This document shows, in pieces, positions 1 to 5,072 of a stretch of 5,072 bases of DNA; position 1 is the stretch's first letter, and every line of letters starts with the position of its first letter. Source of the DNA: JBGPIK01 sp041484845. GTDB taxonomy: Bacteria > Desulfobacterota > Binatia > UBA9968. The DNA lies in the NCBI GenBank assembly GCA_041484845.1, contig JBGPIK010000466.1, forward strand, positions 1-5,072, written 5' to 3'. The notes beneath the pieces were generated by a model that was given only the letters and a program-made list of their open reading frames with translations, was not told the origin of the DNA and did no database searches. Position numbers and translations under genes: made by a program.

Positions 1-708
1 CGAGCGAATCCATCCTTGTTGGGCAAAGAATTCTGAGAGATATCGGACCGCTTGGTCGGCACTGGACTGGGCCAATTGGCTGACGTCACTGCCATTTTGA
101 AATCCTGTGGCGAGAGCGTTGCCCGTGAACAGGCCGGCGCTGACAATCGTCGGGGCGGCAACTCCAGCGGAAACGGTCACTGCGGCGCCGGGCAGTTTTC
201 CACTATCAGCATCAGTAGTGAACTCGAGCAATTTTTTTCGCCCGGGCCCTTGATATACATGTACCCGCGTCTGCACTTTTGCAGCCCCCGACCCAAATCC
301 GACGACCAATCGTCGCAGCGGACTACCCTCATCAATGCGGATAAATTCTCCCTCAATTATCAAAATGTCGTCGGCGTCGGATGCTCCGCGCATTCCGCGC
401 TCGACAGAAAAGCCGAGTTCCTGCAGCGTTCTGACGAACTCGAGCGATAGAGCTTCAGATACATTACTGGCAATCGCGCGGCGCCGTTCCGTTGGGTTGG
501 GGTTGGACGGTTGTTGGCGAAGAATCCCCTGATATTCTACTACCTCGACTTCAGTCACTGCGAAGTCGCGAACAACTACGCGCGTTGGCCGGGGAAGATC
601 ATTGTCTCCCGTTCGAATGAATGGCCGCACGGCGGGTTGGCTGCACGCGCCAATGCAACAAGAGGCAATCGCCAATATTAATGCGCGCGCCATATTGCTC
701 TTCGCCAC
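1..708 (-). CDS. DUF4410-type lipoprotein, C-terminus cut by window edge
   Basis: The minus strand is open from a GTG at 708 to the left edge, giving 236 residues without a stop. The N-terminus is a short lipoprotein signal: a basic start (residues 1-8), a hydrophobic stretch (9-16) and the lipobox IASC with Cys17; a second possible lipobox, IGAC, ends at Cys22. The mature part has a beta strand RVVVRDFAV (43-51), a helix around 74-99, and the segment FIRIDEGSPLRRLVVGFGSG (122-141) followed by VQTRVHVY, which is the pattern I know from DUF4410 proteins. A Gly/Ala/Val-rich stretch (173-207) and an ending with YLSEFFAQQGWI suggest that nearly the whole protein is present. The function of DUF4410 is unknown; an envelope location is inferred from the lipobox. 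GTG at 708 lies only 3 bases after GGAGG; the in-frame ATG at 693 is too far from it (18 bases) but would still keep a signal. Confidence 0.85.
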   Translation of the reverse strand, partial: MAKSNMARALILAIASCCIGACSQPAVRPFIRTGDNDLPRPTRVVVRDFAVTEVEVVEYQGILRQQPSNPNPTERRRAIASNVSEALSLEFVRTLQELGFSVERGMRGASDADDILIIEGEFIRIDEGSPLRRLVVGFGSGAAKVQTRVHVYQGPGRKKLLEFTTDADSGKLPGAAVTVSAGVAAPTIVSAGLFTGNALATGFQNGSDVSQLAQSSADQAVRYLSEFFAQQGWIRS

Positions 709-913
709 GTTCCTCCCGTCGTGAAATTTCCGTGCCCAGACGCCGAAAGTCCGGGTTGCACTCGAAAAAAAACAACAAGGCGACAATAGAGGGAATACGG
801 CACTCATGCGGTCCGCTGACCCTTGAAAAACAAAAAAGCGTGGATAAGCGATCTTCGCCTCCAATTTCCTCACGTATGGTCCCTAGGAACTATACCATCA
901 TTAATAACATGTA

Positions 914-929
914 TTACAGTTATCTGTAA
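914..929. repeat. Perfect 6-bp inverted repeat, candidate operator
   Basis: TTACAG and CTGTAA are separated by TTAT, a perfect dyad with a 4-base centre inside an AT-rich patch about 205 bases upstream of the lipoprotein start. The minus-strand TATAAT at 935-930 directly abuts it. The size and symmetry suit a dimeric repressor or activator site, but a single copy this short can occur by chance. No regulator gene is visible in the window. Confidence 0.35.
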
Positions 930-945
930 ATTATATGTAGCGTTA

Positions 946-967
946 ACCCCAAGTTCTAAATTGGGGT
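946..967. repeat. Stem-loop ACCCCAA/TTGGGGT
   Basis: A 7-bp perfect stem (946-952 with 961-967) encloses an 8-base loop. There is no run of T after it on either strand, so it is not a standard intrinsic terminator. It lies about 260 bases beyond the end of the TAXI gene on the minus strand and could mark the end of that transcript or be a chance hairpin. Confidence 0.3.
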
Positions 968-1226
968 AGTCGGCTCAGGTGACTGGTGTGATGATGGAAA
1001 GCGGAACGTCGACCGCATCGATTGAGTTCCTCGTAAGAATATCGATAGGTTTGTCTGACCTTTTAAGCCCGCCTTGGTGAGTTTGTTAAGAGCGGGTAAA
1101 TCGGCGGTTTGAGTAAAGTAAGTTTGACGCGTGTTGTCTATGGCGTGGCAGGTTGAAACGGCATACGGCTGAACGGGCAAGCCAATTATCACGGCTACTG
1201 TGAGATCAGGATGCGATTGAGTGTAT

Positions 1227-2255
1227 CTATTTAAGATAACCGCGTTCTCGATAAAAGCGCTTCGCGCCTGGGTGCAGCGGTACGTCAAATGGCGCTTCTT
1301 CATCATTGGCGCAGAGTTGCGCCATTTCGAGCGGCTTATAATTGTCGGTCGGCATGAGTTCTTTGCGCCTCTCAATAGCTTCACACAGCGCATAGGCGAT
1401 GTCCTCGGGCATATCGGTGCGAACGAGCATTGGCCAGCCGCTGAAGTCGATGGTCTTGACGTCTTCAGGCAGGCCGTCGAAGCGTGCTTTAGGCATGAGG
1501 GTTGGGCGGTAGCCCATGGCGGTCAAGCGCTTCAAGACGTCTCCCTCCACGGGTAGAAAACGAAATCCGTGACCCAACGCGTCTTGCGCCCAGCTCTTGA
1601 TTCCCTCGTCGAATATCGCGTTGACCGTGCCGTCGCGGATGACCGTCTGTCGTCCGGGATCGCTGGGCCTGGGAGCCGAATGTATTTTGCCTCCCCATGC
1701 GCGCAGATCCGCCAGTGTAAATCCGGCGGCACGCATTACGGCTGTGACCGTAAACATTGTGGTATGCTCTCGTAGCGATCTCTGAGTAACCGGACCGGTG
1801 GAAAGGCGCAGGGGAATGCGCTGTTTTTTAATTTGGGATAGCGCGGTGATTCGAGTAGACTCGTGTACGGCGAAACCCATCACATCATAAGAAGGGAACA
1901 CCGCGATCGTTCTTAAGGGGAGTGGTTTTGGGAAGGGACCCTTTCCCCGGTACGCCAAGGTTAATGCCACGGAGGCATTGAGCCACGCTAGTGAGATCGT
2001 CCCTGCGGCCACGGCTCGGATTTCACGGAAACTCTGGGTGGCGAAAGAGAGCGCGACACTGTCCTTGCCGTTAGGCTTCGTGGCGATGATTGCAAGCTTG
2101 ACCTTATGGCCGAGTCGGGAATCCGTCTGGACGACACCCTCGGCGGGCCGGGGTGATTGAAACGAAAGAGAGCCTTCGTATAAAGAAGCGGCTAGTTCCA
2201 ACAGCCCCTTCGCCCGTTGAATCGCAGCATTGTATCGCCGTCTGCCTGTGTCCAT
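1227..2255 (-). CDS. TAXI family TRAP-type solute-binding protein without signal peptide
   Basis: This 342-residue protein looks like the TAXI (NMT1_3-like) branch of TRAP solute-binding proteins, which bind small organic acids or amino acids. Matching features are SLAWLNASVALTLAYRGKGP (88-107), the strand LRTIAVFPSYDVMGFAV (114-130), a long helix VTAVMRAAGFTLADLRAWGG (170-189), VNAIFDEG (211-218), TIDFSGWPMLVRTDMPEDIA (268-287) and the ending VPLHPGAKRFYRERGYL. Length is near that of the family (about 320), but the N-terminus (MDTGRRRYNAAIQRAKGLLE) is polar and charged, with no hydrophobic export signal. I chose ATG 2255 because GGAGGAG lies 3 bases before it; in-frame starts up to TTG 2312 add 19 residues and still no signal. 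No TRAP permease gene adjoins, so it may be an orphan or have another role, such as cytosolic ligand binding. Family call firm, substrate unknown. Confidence 0.88.
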   Translation of the reverse strand: MDTGRRRYNAAIQRAKGLLELAASLYEGSLSFQSPRPAEGVVQTDSRLGHKVKLAIIATKPNGKDSVALSFATQSFREIRAVAAGTISLAWLNASVALTLAYRGKGPFPKPLPLRTIAVFPSYDVMGFAVHESTRITALSQIKKQRIPLRLSTGPVTQRSLREHTTMFTVTAVMRAAGFTLADLRAWGGKIHSAPRPSDPGRQTVIRDGTVNAIFDEGIKSWAQDALGHGFRFLPVEGDVLKRLTAMGYRPTLMPKARFDGLPEDVKTIDFSGWPMLVRTDMPEDIAYALCEAIERRKELMPTDNYKPLEMAQLCANDEEAPFDVPLHPGAKRFYRERGYLK

Positions 2256-2258
2256 GGT

Positions 2259-2265
2259 CTCCTCC
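2259..2265 (-). promoter_or_regulatory. Ribosome binding site fixing the TAXI start
   Basis: GGAGGAG on the minus strand lies 3 bases before ATG 2255 (5 bases counted from GGAGG). The upstream in-frame starts (TTG 2312, ATG 2306, ATG 2282, ATG 2276) have no comparable site, so this decides the start. Confidence 0.75.
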
Positions 2266-2408
2266 AAAGTTGCCATTCCCATTCTATTGCACGAAAGTGA
2301 AGTCATTGACAATGTCCTTGGAAACGAACACAGAGTAGCTCCTTGCCGTAAAACCTCCTTAGAATCGGAATATGATCAACTGCGTTTGTTGCGATCTTGA
2401 TCTTTTTG

Positions 2409-2437
2409 TTGACCCCCTATCCGCGACCCCTTAAACT
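2409..2437 (+). promoter_or_regulatory. Candidate sigma-70-type promoter for the anchored protein gene
   Basis: TTGACC (2409-2414, five of six to consensus) and TAAACT (2432-2437, four of six) are separated by 17 bases. Transcription would begin near 2444, leaving a leader of about 105 bases before ATG 2550. The rest of the divergent spacer 2256-2549 shows no second clear promoter; for the minus-strand TAXI gene there is only a TAGAAT hexamer at 2284-2279 without a good -35 box. Confidence 0.4.
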
Positions 2438-2549
2438 TCTCTTTGTGCCGCCGAACGCACGCAACTATGCGGATGAAAGCATTCGCTGTCCGCAAGCACA
2501 GCGTTTCAAGGCTTGGACTCATGTTTTCCACCGGCGGCCGATCGGAACG

Positions 2550-3293
2550 ATGTCTCGCGTAAAAATTGTAACCGCCCTGGTCCTGTTCATTTTTTTGCTG
2601 GCTTTATTGACGCTGCGGGCGCGATATGCCGCGCGCGAAAATTATTTTCCAGCGACGGCTGCGGCAGATAAACTGACAACTTCATGGGTGACGAGTCGTA
2701 ACCTGTTGGTGGCCTATGAACAGGAGCAGTCAAAGCTTAGGACGGCCGTCATCAAACAACGCAAGCTCTACCGGGACGGCGAAATTTCCAAATCAGAAGT
2801 TGTCGAAGCAGAGCGGGCGTTTGTGGCTGTGCTGGCGCGCATTCAAGATGTCAGGCGCCTAATGTCGGAAACTGAAATCGCTATCGCGGAAACGGAGATG
2901 ACAGATGAATCATCGCTAAGAGCTGTCCTGAGCTTGGACAGGTTCAGACGAACGGACGCTCCGCCCGCGTATCGTCAGGGTGACCTTTGGTCTCTTAAGC
3001 AGGCGCAAAATATCGAAACTTATTTCTACCAAACCTTCGGTCATAATCTGCCCGTGAGCGCTTTCGGCCAGACGGCGACGCATGATCGTATGGGATTCGA
3101 TCACCGGGATGCGATGGATGTTGCCCTTCATCCAGACAGCACGGAGGGCAAGGCGCTCATCGACCATCTGCGTCGTTCGCACATACCGTTTATGGCCTTC
3201 AGGAGTGCCGCGGCTCGAGCCGCTACGGGCGCGCATATTCATATAGGTAGGCCGTCGCGAAGAATGGCTACGAAACTGAGTTATTCCCACTGA
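2550..3293 (+). CDS. Membrane-anchored protein with helical stalk and possible LAS/M15-like C-terminal domain
   Basis: The 247-residue product begins with a single membrane segment, IVTALVLFIFLLALLTL (6-22), after a short basic head, so the rest should lie outside the inner membrane. Residues about 35-118 are charged and helical (YEQEQSKLRTAVIKQRKLYR, GEISKSEVVEAERAF) and look like a coiled-coil hairpin of the kind seen in HlyD or TolC-like proteins. From about 140 a separate domain carries ATHDRMGFDHRDAMDVALHP (176-195) and GAHIHIG (227-233). The H-x4-D pair (His185, Asp190) and the H-x-H pair (His229, His231) recall zinc ligands of LAS enzymes such as M15 D-Ala-D-Ala peptidases and MepA, but the usual SxHxxGxAxD spacing is not met, so enzyme activity is unproven. 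ATG 2550 is preferred over TTG 2397 because it places the membrane segment at the start; its ribosome binding site is weak. The gene stands alone, divergent from the TAXI gene. Confidence 0.75.
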   Translation: MSRVKIVTALVLFIFLLALLTLRARYAARENYFPATAAADKLTTSWVTSRNLLVAYEQEQSKLRTAVIKQRKLYRDGEISKSEVVEAERAFVAVLARIQDVRRLMSETEIAIAETEMTDESSLRAVLSLDRFRRTDAPPAYRQGDLWSLKQAQNIETYFYQTFGHNLPVSAFGQTATHDRMGFDHRDAMDVALHPDSTEGKALIDHLRRSHIPFMAFRSAAARAATGAHIHIGRPSRRMATKLSYSH

Positions 3294-3300
3294 CTTGTTC

Positions 3301-3316
3301 CGGCGCTCAAGCGCCG
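3301..3316. terminator. GC-rich hairpin after the anchored protein gene
   Basis: CGGCGC and GCGCCG pair around a TCAA loop, beginning 7 bases after the stop at 3293. No T run follows on either strand, so it is at best a Rho-assisted or 3'-end-protecting structure, not a classic intrinsic terminator. It sits between two converging genes and could serve both. Confidence 0.35.
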
Positions 3317-3335
3317 TATCCGTGCGGTGCTCGAG

Positions 3336-3349
3336 AACCGGCCGCGGTT
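3336..3349. repeat. Second small hairpin in the convergent spacer
   Basis: AACCG and CGGTT pair around GCCG. Together with the hairpin at 3301-3316 it fills most of the 104-base spacer between the two convergent stops. No T run follows. It may be a chance structure in GC-rich DNA. Confidence 0.25.
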
Positions 3350-3397
3350 ACCCATTACGCGCTTGCAGTTTTTACCCGCGTCGAAATCTCGAAGAAG

Positions 3398-4258
3398 TTA
3401 AACGTGTTCCGCCGACCCGGTCGTCAAAGCGTCAACAACCGCTGCGACCGTAAGAGCTGGATTCGTTCGGTCCTTAAACGGAGCGAGTCGCTCGTAGAGA
3501 TCGGCAGCCGCATGGTGAAATCCCGATGGCAACCCAGCGGACGCCAAAGTGGCGGCAATTTCTTTCATCTCGCCGACATAGCGCCATGCTTTGGGGACGG
3601 CGACAGCGGCGGCCTGAATGCTGCGGCGCTCGAGGTCTGGTTGTGAGATGGCCCATTCTTGAAGTAGCGCTTGATCAACTCCCTCCCGCACCGCGAGCGC
3701 GCGGATCGCTAGAACTAACGCATCTGTGCATTTTGTCCAAGCGGCATAGGCGATTTTCAGAGCGGACGCGGCGCCGGGCGCGTCACTAATGACCCTGGCA
3801 TCGAGCATGCTTACAGAAAATAAAGCTACTACTTCCGTAGCACGGGTTCCCGAGAGATAAAGGCGCGTAGTTCCTGCTCGCTTTACCGGAGAGCCAATGA
3901 TGCCGCCGTCTACGAAACTCGCCCCGATGGCGGACACGGTCTCGCCGATCTTTTCGGCGGTCGCTCGGGAGACCGCATTGGCGTCCACATAAATACCGCG
4001 AAAACCGTGCGCTGCGACGCTTTGAGCAATTGCCAGCGCGGCGTGCGGCGGACAGACGGAAAGGATGACATCGCTCTGCCGGATGGCGTGCGCCAAATAC
4101 TCTGCATCCACAAGGCCGGCATGTTTTGCCCGTTGTTGGCTTTCCACGCTTCGGTGTTCGGAGACCCAAAGCACACGCGCCCCGCTGGTAGCGGCGGCCG
4201 CGCCAATGGTCACGCCCATATTACCCGGATGCAATAGCGCGACAGTTTCGGCGGGCAT
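3398..4258 (-). CDS. NAD(P)-dependent oxidoreductase, 6PGDH/beta-hydroxyacid dehydrogenase-like with DUF1932 domain
   Basis: The 286-residue protein has an N-terminal Rossmann domain starting TVALLHPGNMGVTIGAAAA (5-23); the first Gly of GxGxxG is His10, so the loop reads HPGNMG. VLWVSEHRS (29-37) ends the second strand, and its Arg-Ser could favour NADP, which is a guess. DVILSVCPP (63-71) and GIYVDANAVSR (88-98) are later strands, and FVDGGIIGSPVKRAGTTRLY (115-134) is the substrate-side motif. ALKIAYAAWTK (166-176) supplies Lys168, matching the catalytic Lys of this superfamily. Residues about 190-258 fit the DUF1932 all-helical C-terminus. ATG 4258 is chosen because AGGAGG lies 8 bases before it; the upstream in-frame extension has no site. 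The gene is divergent from an ABC substrate-binding protein, which hints at a shared catabolic task. Fold and cofactor class are well supported; the substrate is unknown. Confidence 0.9.
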   Translation of the reverse strand: MPAETVALLHPGNMGVTIGAAAATSGARVLWVSEHRSVESQQRAKHAGLVDAEYLAHAIRQSDVILSVCPPHAALAIAQSVAAHGFRGIYVDANAVSRATAEKIGETVSAIGASFVDGGIIGSPVKRAGTTRLYLSGTRATEVVALFSVSMLDARVISDAPGAASALKIAYAAWTKCTDALVLAIRALAVREGVDQALLQEWAISQPDLERRSIQAAAVAVPKAWRYVGEMKEIAATLASAGLPSGFHHAAADLYERLAPFKDRTNPALTVAAVVDALTTGSAEHV

Positions 4259-4266
4259 AATCAGTT

Positions 4267-4272
4267 CCTCCT
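4267..4272 (-). promoter_or_regulatory. Ribosome binding site fixing the reductase start
   Basis: A perfect AGGAGG on the minus strand lies 8 bases before ATG 4258. It falls inside the longer open frame reaching 4336, which shows that the extra 26 residues are not translated as part of the protein. Confidence 0.8.
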
Positions 4273-4440
4273 CAGAACACTTTTCCGTCAAGATTATTGC
4301 TGAATTTAGATTATGTGGACATTCACACGCTAGCACGGCGATGGTGGTTAGTTAATCGCTAAAAAAAGTTTTGGGTAATCTCGGAGTGGTGAAAGCGGTT
4401 GTTTCAGTCATATCGTTTAGCGCGCATGGTCTCCTTACGA

Positions 4441-4468
4441 TTGACCGGAGTAAAAAAAAGGATACTCT
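4441..4468 (+). promoter_or_regulatory. Candidate promoter for the ABC substrate-binding protein gene
   Basis: TTGACC (4441-4446, five of six) is followed after 16 bases by TACTCT (4463-4468, three of six); the spacer contains a run of eight A. Transcription would begin near 4475, leaving a leader of about 40 bases. The -10 box is weak, so activator help is possible. For the divergent reductase, CATAAT on the minus strand at 4316-4311 is a possible -10 box without a good -35 box. Confidence 0.35.
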
Positions 4469-4476
4469 CATGGCAG

Positions 4477-4491
4477 GGTCATACGCGGTCA
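4477..4491 (+). repeat. GGTCA direct repeat, 10-bp period
   Basis: GGTCA occurs at 4477-4481 and 4487-4491, exactly one helical turn apart, between the candidate promoter and the ribosome binding site. It could be a pair of half-sites for a regulator, or chance. Confidence 0.2.
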
Positions 4492-4502
4492 GCCCGTGGA
4501 AC

Positions 4503-4510
4503 AAAGGAGG
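4503..4510 (+). promoter_or_regulatory. Strong ribosome binding site of the ABC substrate-binding protein gene
   Basis: AAAGGAGG lies 5 bases before ATG 4516, close to the ideal match and spacing, and predicts efficient translation. It also rules out the overlapping frame that starts earlier at 4470. Confidence 0.85.
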
Positions 4511-4515
4511 TTTCT

Positions 4516-5072
4516 ATGAAAAGTCCGATACCTATGAGTTGTCGGCTGCTTTCCATGATTACACTCGTTTTGATTGTCACTGGATGGGCACGAGTCGAGG
4601 CGCAGGAAAAAATTCGCGTCTTGTACAGTTCAACCGATACGCTAAATTCCCTGTGGACGGTTGCAAACGATGCGGGCTTTTACAAAAAGCACGGCTTGGA
4701 CGCGGAGCTTGTCTATATAGGAAGTACAACGATCGCCATCGCCGCAATCGTCGCTCAGAACGTGCAAGTTGGAAATGCCGCTGGTAGCGGGGTGGCCAAT
4801 GCAGCGGTTCGGGGCGCGGACACGGTGAGCGTTGCTTGCTTTATCAATGTGCTTCCCTACGAACTGGTAGTACTCGACAACGTTAAGTCCGCTGAAGATC
4901 TGAAAGGAAAATCAATCGGGATCAGTCGCTTCGGCAGTGTCTCCGATGTGGCGGCACGGGAGCTGTTGAAGGGGTTAGGTTTAAAGCCGATGGAAGACGT
5001 TAAAATATTACAGGTCGGAGGTGCTGCCGAGCGGGCCGCCGGCTTCAGCCGCGGGATCATCGCCGGATTTCC
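4516..5072 (+). CDS. NMT1/THI5-like ABC transporter substrate-binding protein (NitT/TauT type), C-terminus cut by window edge
   Basis: The visible 185 residues begin with an export signal: a basic head with Lys2 and Arg10, a hydrophobic core LLSMITLVLIVTGWA (11-25) and a likely signal peptidase I site after VEA (27-29). The mature part has the family hallmarks in order: IRVLYSS (33-39), VANDAGFYKKHGLDAELVYI (49-68), a Gly/Ala-rich ligand-side loop QVGNAAGSGVANAAVRGAD (84-102), and SAEDLKGKSIGISRFGSVSD (125-144), the hinge and anion-side motif typical of SsuA/THI5-like proteins. Known members number about 310-340 residues, so roughly the last 130-150 are missing. The protein would work in the periplasm, delivering a small ligand to an ABC permease, which may lie to the right of the window. 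NitT/TauT is a family label and does not show that the ligand is nitrate or taurine. It is divergent from the DUF1932 reductase, 257 bases between starts. Confidence 0.92.
   Translation, partial: MKSPIPMSCRLLSMITLVLIVTGWARVEAQEKIRVLYSSTDTLNSLWTVANDAGFYKKHGLDAELVYIGSTTIAIAAIVAQNVQVGNAAGSGVANAAVRGADTVSVACFINVLPYELVVLDNVKSAEDLKGKSIGISRFGSVSDVAARELLKGLGLKPMEDVKILQVGGAAERAAGFSRGIIAGF

Larger units (their letters stand above)
709..1226. other. Intergenic stretch without a convincing gene
   Basis: Both flanking genes are on the minus strand, so this is the 3' flank of the TAXI gene and the 5' flank of the lipoprotein gene. Reading frames here are short, have no family resemblance and lack ribosome binding sites. 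The part from about 880 to 960 is clearly AT-richer than its surroundings and holds two inverted repeats, listed separately. On the minus strand a TATAAT hexamer at 935-930 could be a -10 box, but a -35 box at 17 bases is poor (TAGAAC), so I do not call a promoter. T-rich runs occur on the minus strand near 765-773 and 826-837, without a stem before them. Confidence 0.6.

Noticed and set aside
52..450. Plus-strand frame of 132 codons opposite the lipoprotein gene.
   Set aside because: It is the shadow of the DUF4410 frame, whose product has a lipobox and a recognisable family motif.
621..929. Plus-strand frame covering the upstream region of the lipoprotein gene.
   Set aside because: It overlaps the lipoprotein signal region on the other strand, its product is Arg/Ser/Lys-rich and low in complexity, and it has no supporting start site.
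956..1393. Minus-strand frame of about 145 codons past the end of the TAXI gene.
   Set aside because: About half of it overlaps the TAXI gene in another frame, it lacks a ribosome binding site, and the non-overlapping part resembles no family I know.
2397..2549. N-terminal extension of the anchored protein from TTG 2397.
   Set aside because: It would put 51 Pro/Arg-rich residues before the membrane segment, and the best promoter candidate lies at 2409-2437, downstream of that TTG.
4310..4335. TGTG-N6-CACA in the divergent region, considered as a CRP/FNR-like site.
   Set aside because: The arms are only 4 bp and the spacing is 2 bases short of the TGTGA-N6-TCACA pattern.
4326..4373. GCGAT/ATCGC inverted repeat followed by a run of A, considered as a terminator.
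   Set aside because: The arms are only 5 bp with a 12-base loop, and the run is A on the plus strand; on the minus strand the T run comes before the stem, so neither direction fits an intrinsic terminator.
4470..4787. Plus-strand frame beginning with ATG 4470 behind an AAAGGA, overlapping the ABC substrate-binding gene.
   Set aside because: It is out of frame with the strongly recognisable substrate-binding protein, its product is rich in Arg/Cys/Lys without family resemblance, and the much better ribosome binding site serves ATG 4516.
1..5072. CRISPR array, tRNA, insertion sequence, toxin-antitoxin or phage defence genes.
   Set aside because: No regularly spaced repeats, tRNA-like folds, transposase motifs or small paired ORFs with ribosome binding sites were found on either strand.

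Overview
The window reads as ordinary chromosomal DNA of a Gram-negative, moderately GC-rich bacterium. The evidence is a lipobox-type lipoprotein, two solute-binding proteins of transporter families and clear AGGAGG-type ribosome binding sites. Free-standing solute-binding proteins in numbers recall uncultured soil lineages (Binatota/Rokubacteria-like, Desulfobacterota-like or Acidobacteria-like) and some Alphaproteobacteria. That placement is an impression from protein style, not a phylogenetic result. No tRNA, rRNA, transposase, integrase, CRISPR array or phage gene was seen.

Layout, left to right. (1) Positions 1-708, minus strand: a DUF4410-type lipoprotein that runs off the left edge and has no entry of its own among simple closed ORFs. 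(2) Positions 709-1226: about 520 bases without a convincing gene, with an AT-rich patch near 880-960 that holds a perfect inverted repeat. (3) Positions 1227-2255, minus: a TAXI-type solute-binding protein that lacks an export signal. (4) Positions 2256-2549: a divergent intergenic region with a plausible plus-strand promoter. (5) Positions 2550-3293, plus: a membrane-anchored protein with a helical, probably coiled-coil stalk and a C-terminal His/Asp-rich domain resembling LAS/M15-type metallopeptidases. (6) Positions 3294-3397: a short convergent spacer with two GC-rich hairpins. (7) Positions 3398-4258, minus: an NAD(P)-dependent reductase of the 6-phosphogluconate/beta-hydroxyacid dehydrogenase superfamily with a DUF1932-type C-terminus. 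(8) Positions 4259-4515: a divergent control region. (9) Positions 4516-5072, plus: the N-terminal two thirds or so of an exported NMT1/THI5-like (NitT/TauT-type) ABC substrate-binding protein, cut by the right edge.

How they may work together: every gene changes strand relative to its neighbour except the first two, which are separated by about 520 bases, so no multi-gene operon is visible. The only pairing that suggests a shared task is the divergent reductase and ABC substrate-binding protein, which could take up and reduce or oxidise a small organic acid; this is inference. I found no strong evidence of a new multi-gene system. The most interesting item is the small anchored protein at 2550-3293, whose C-terminal domain I cannot place firmly.
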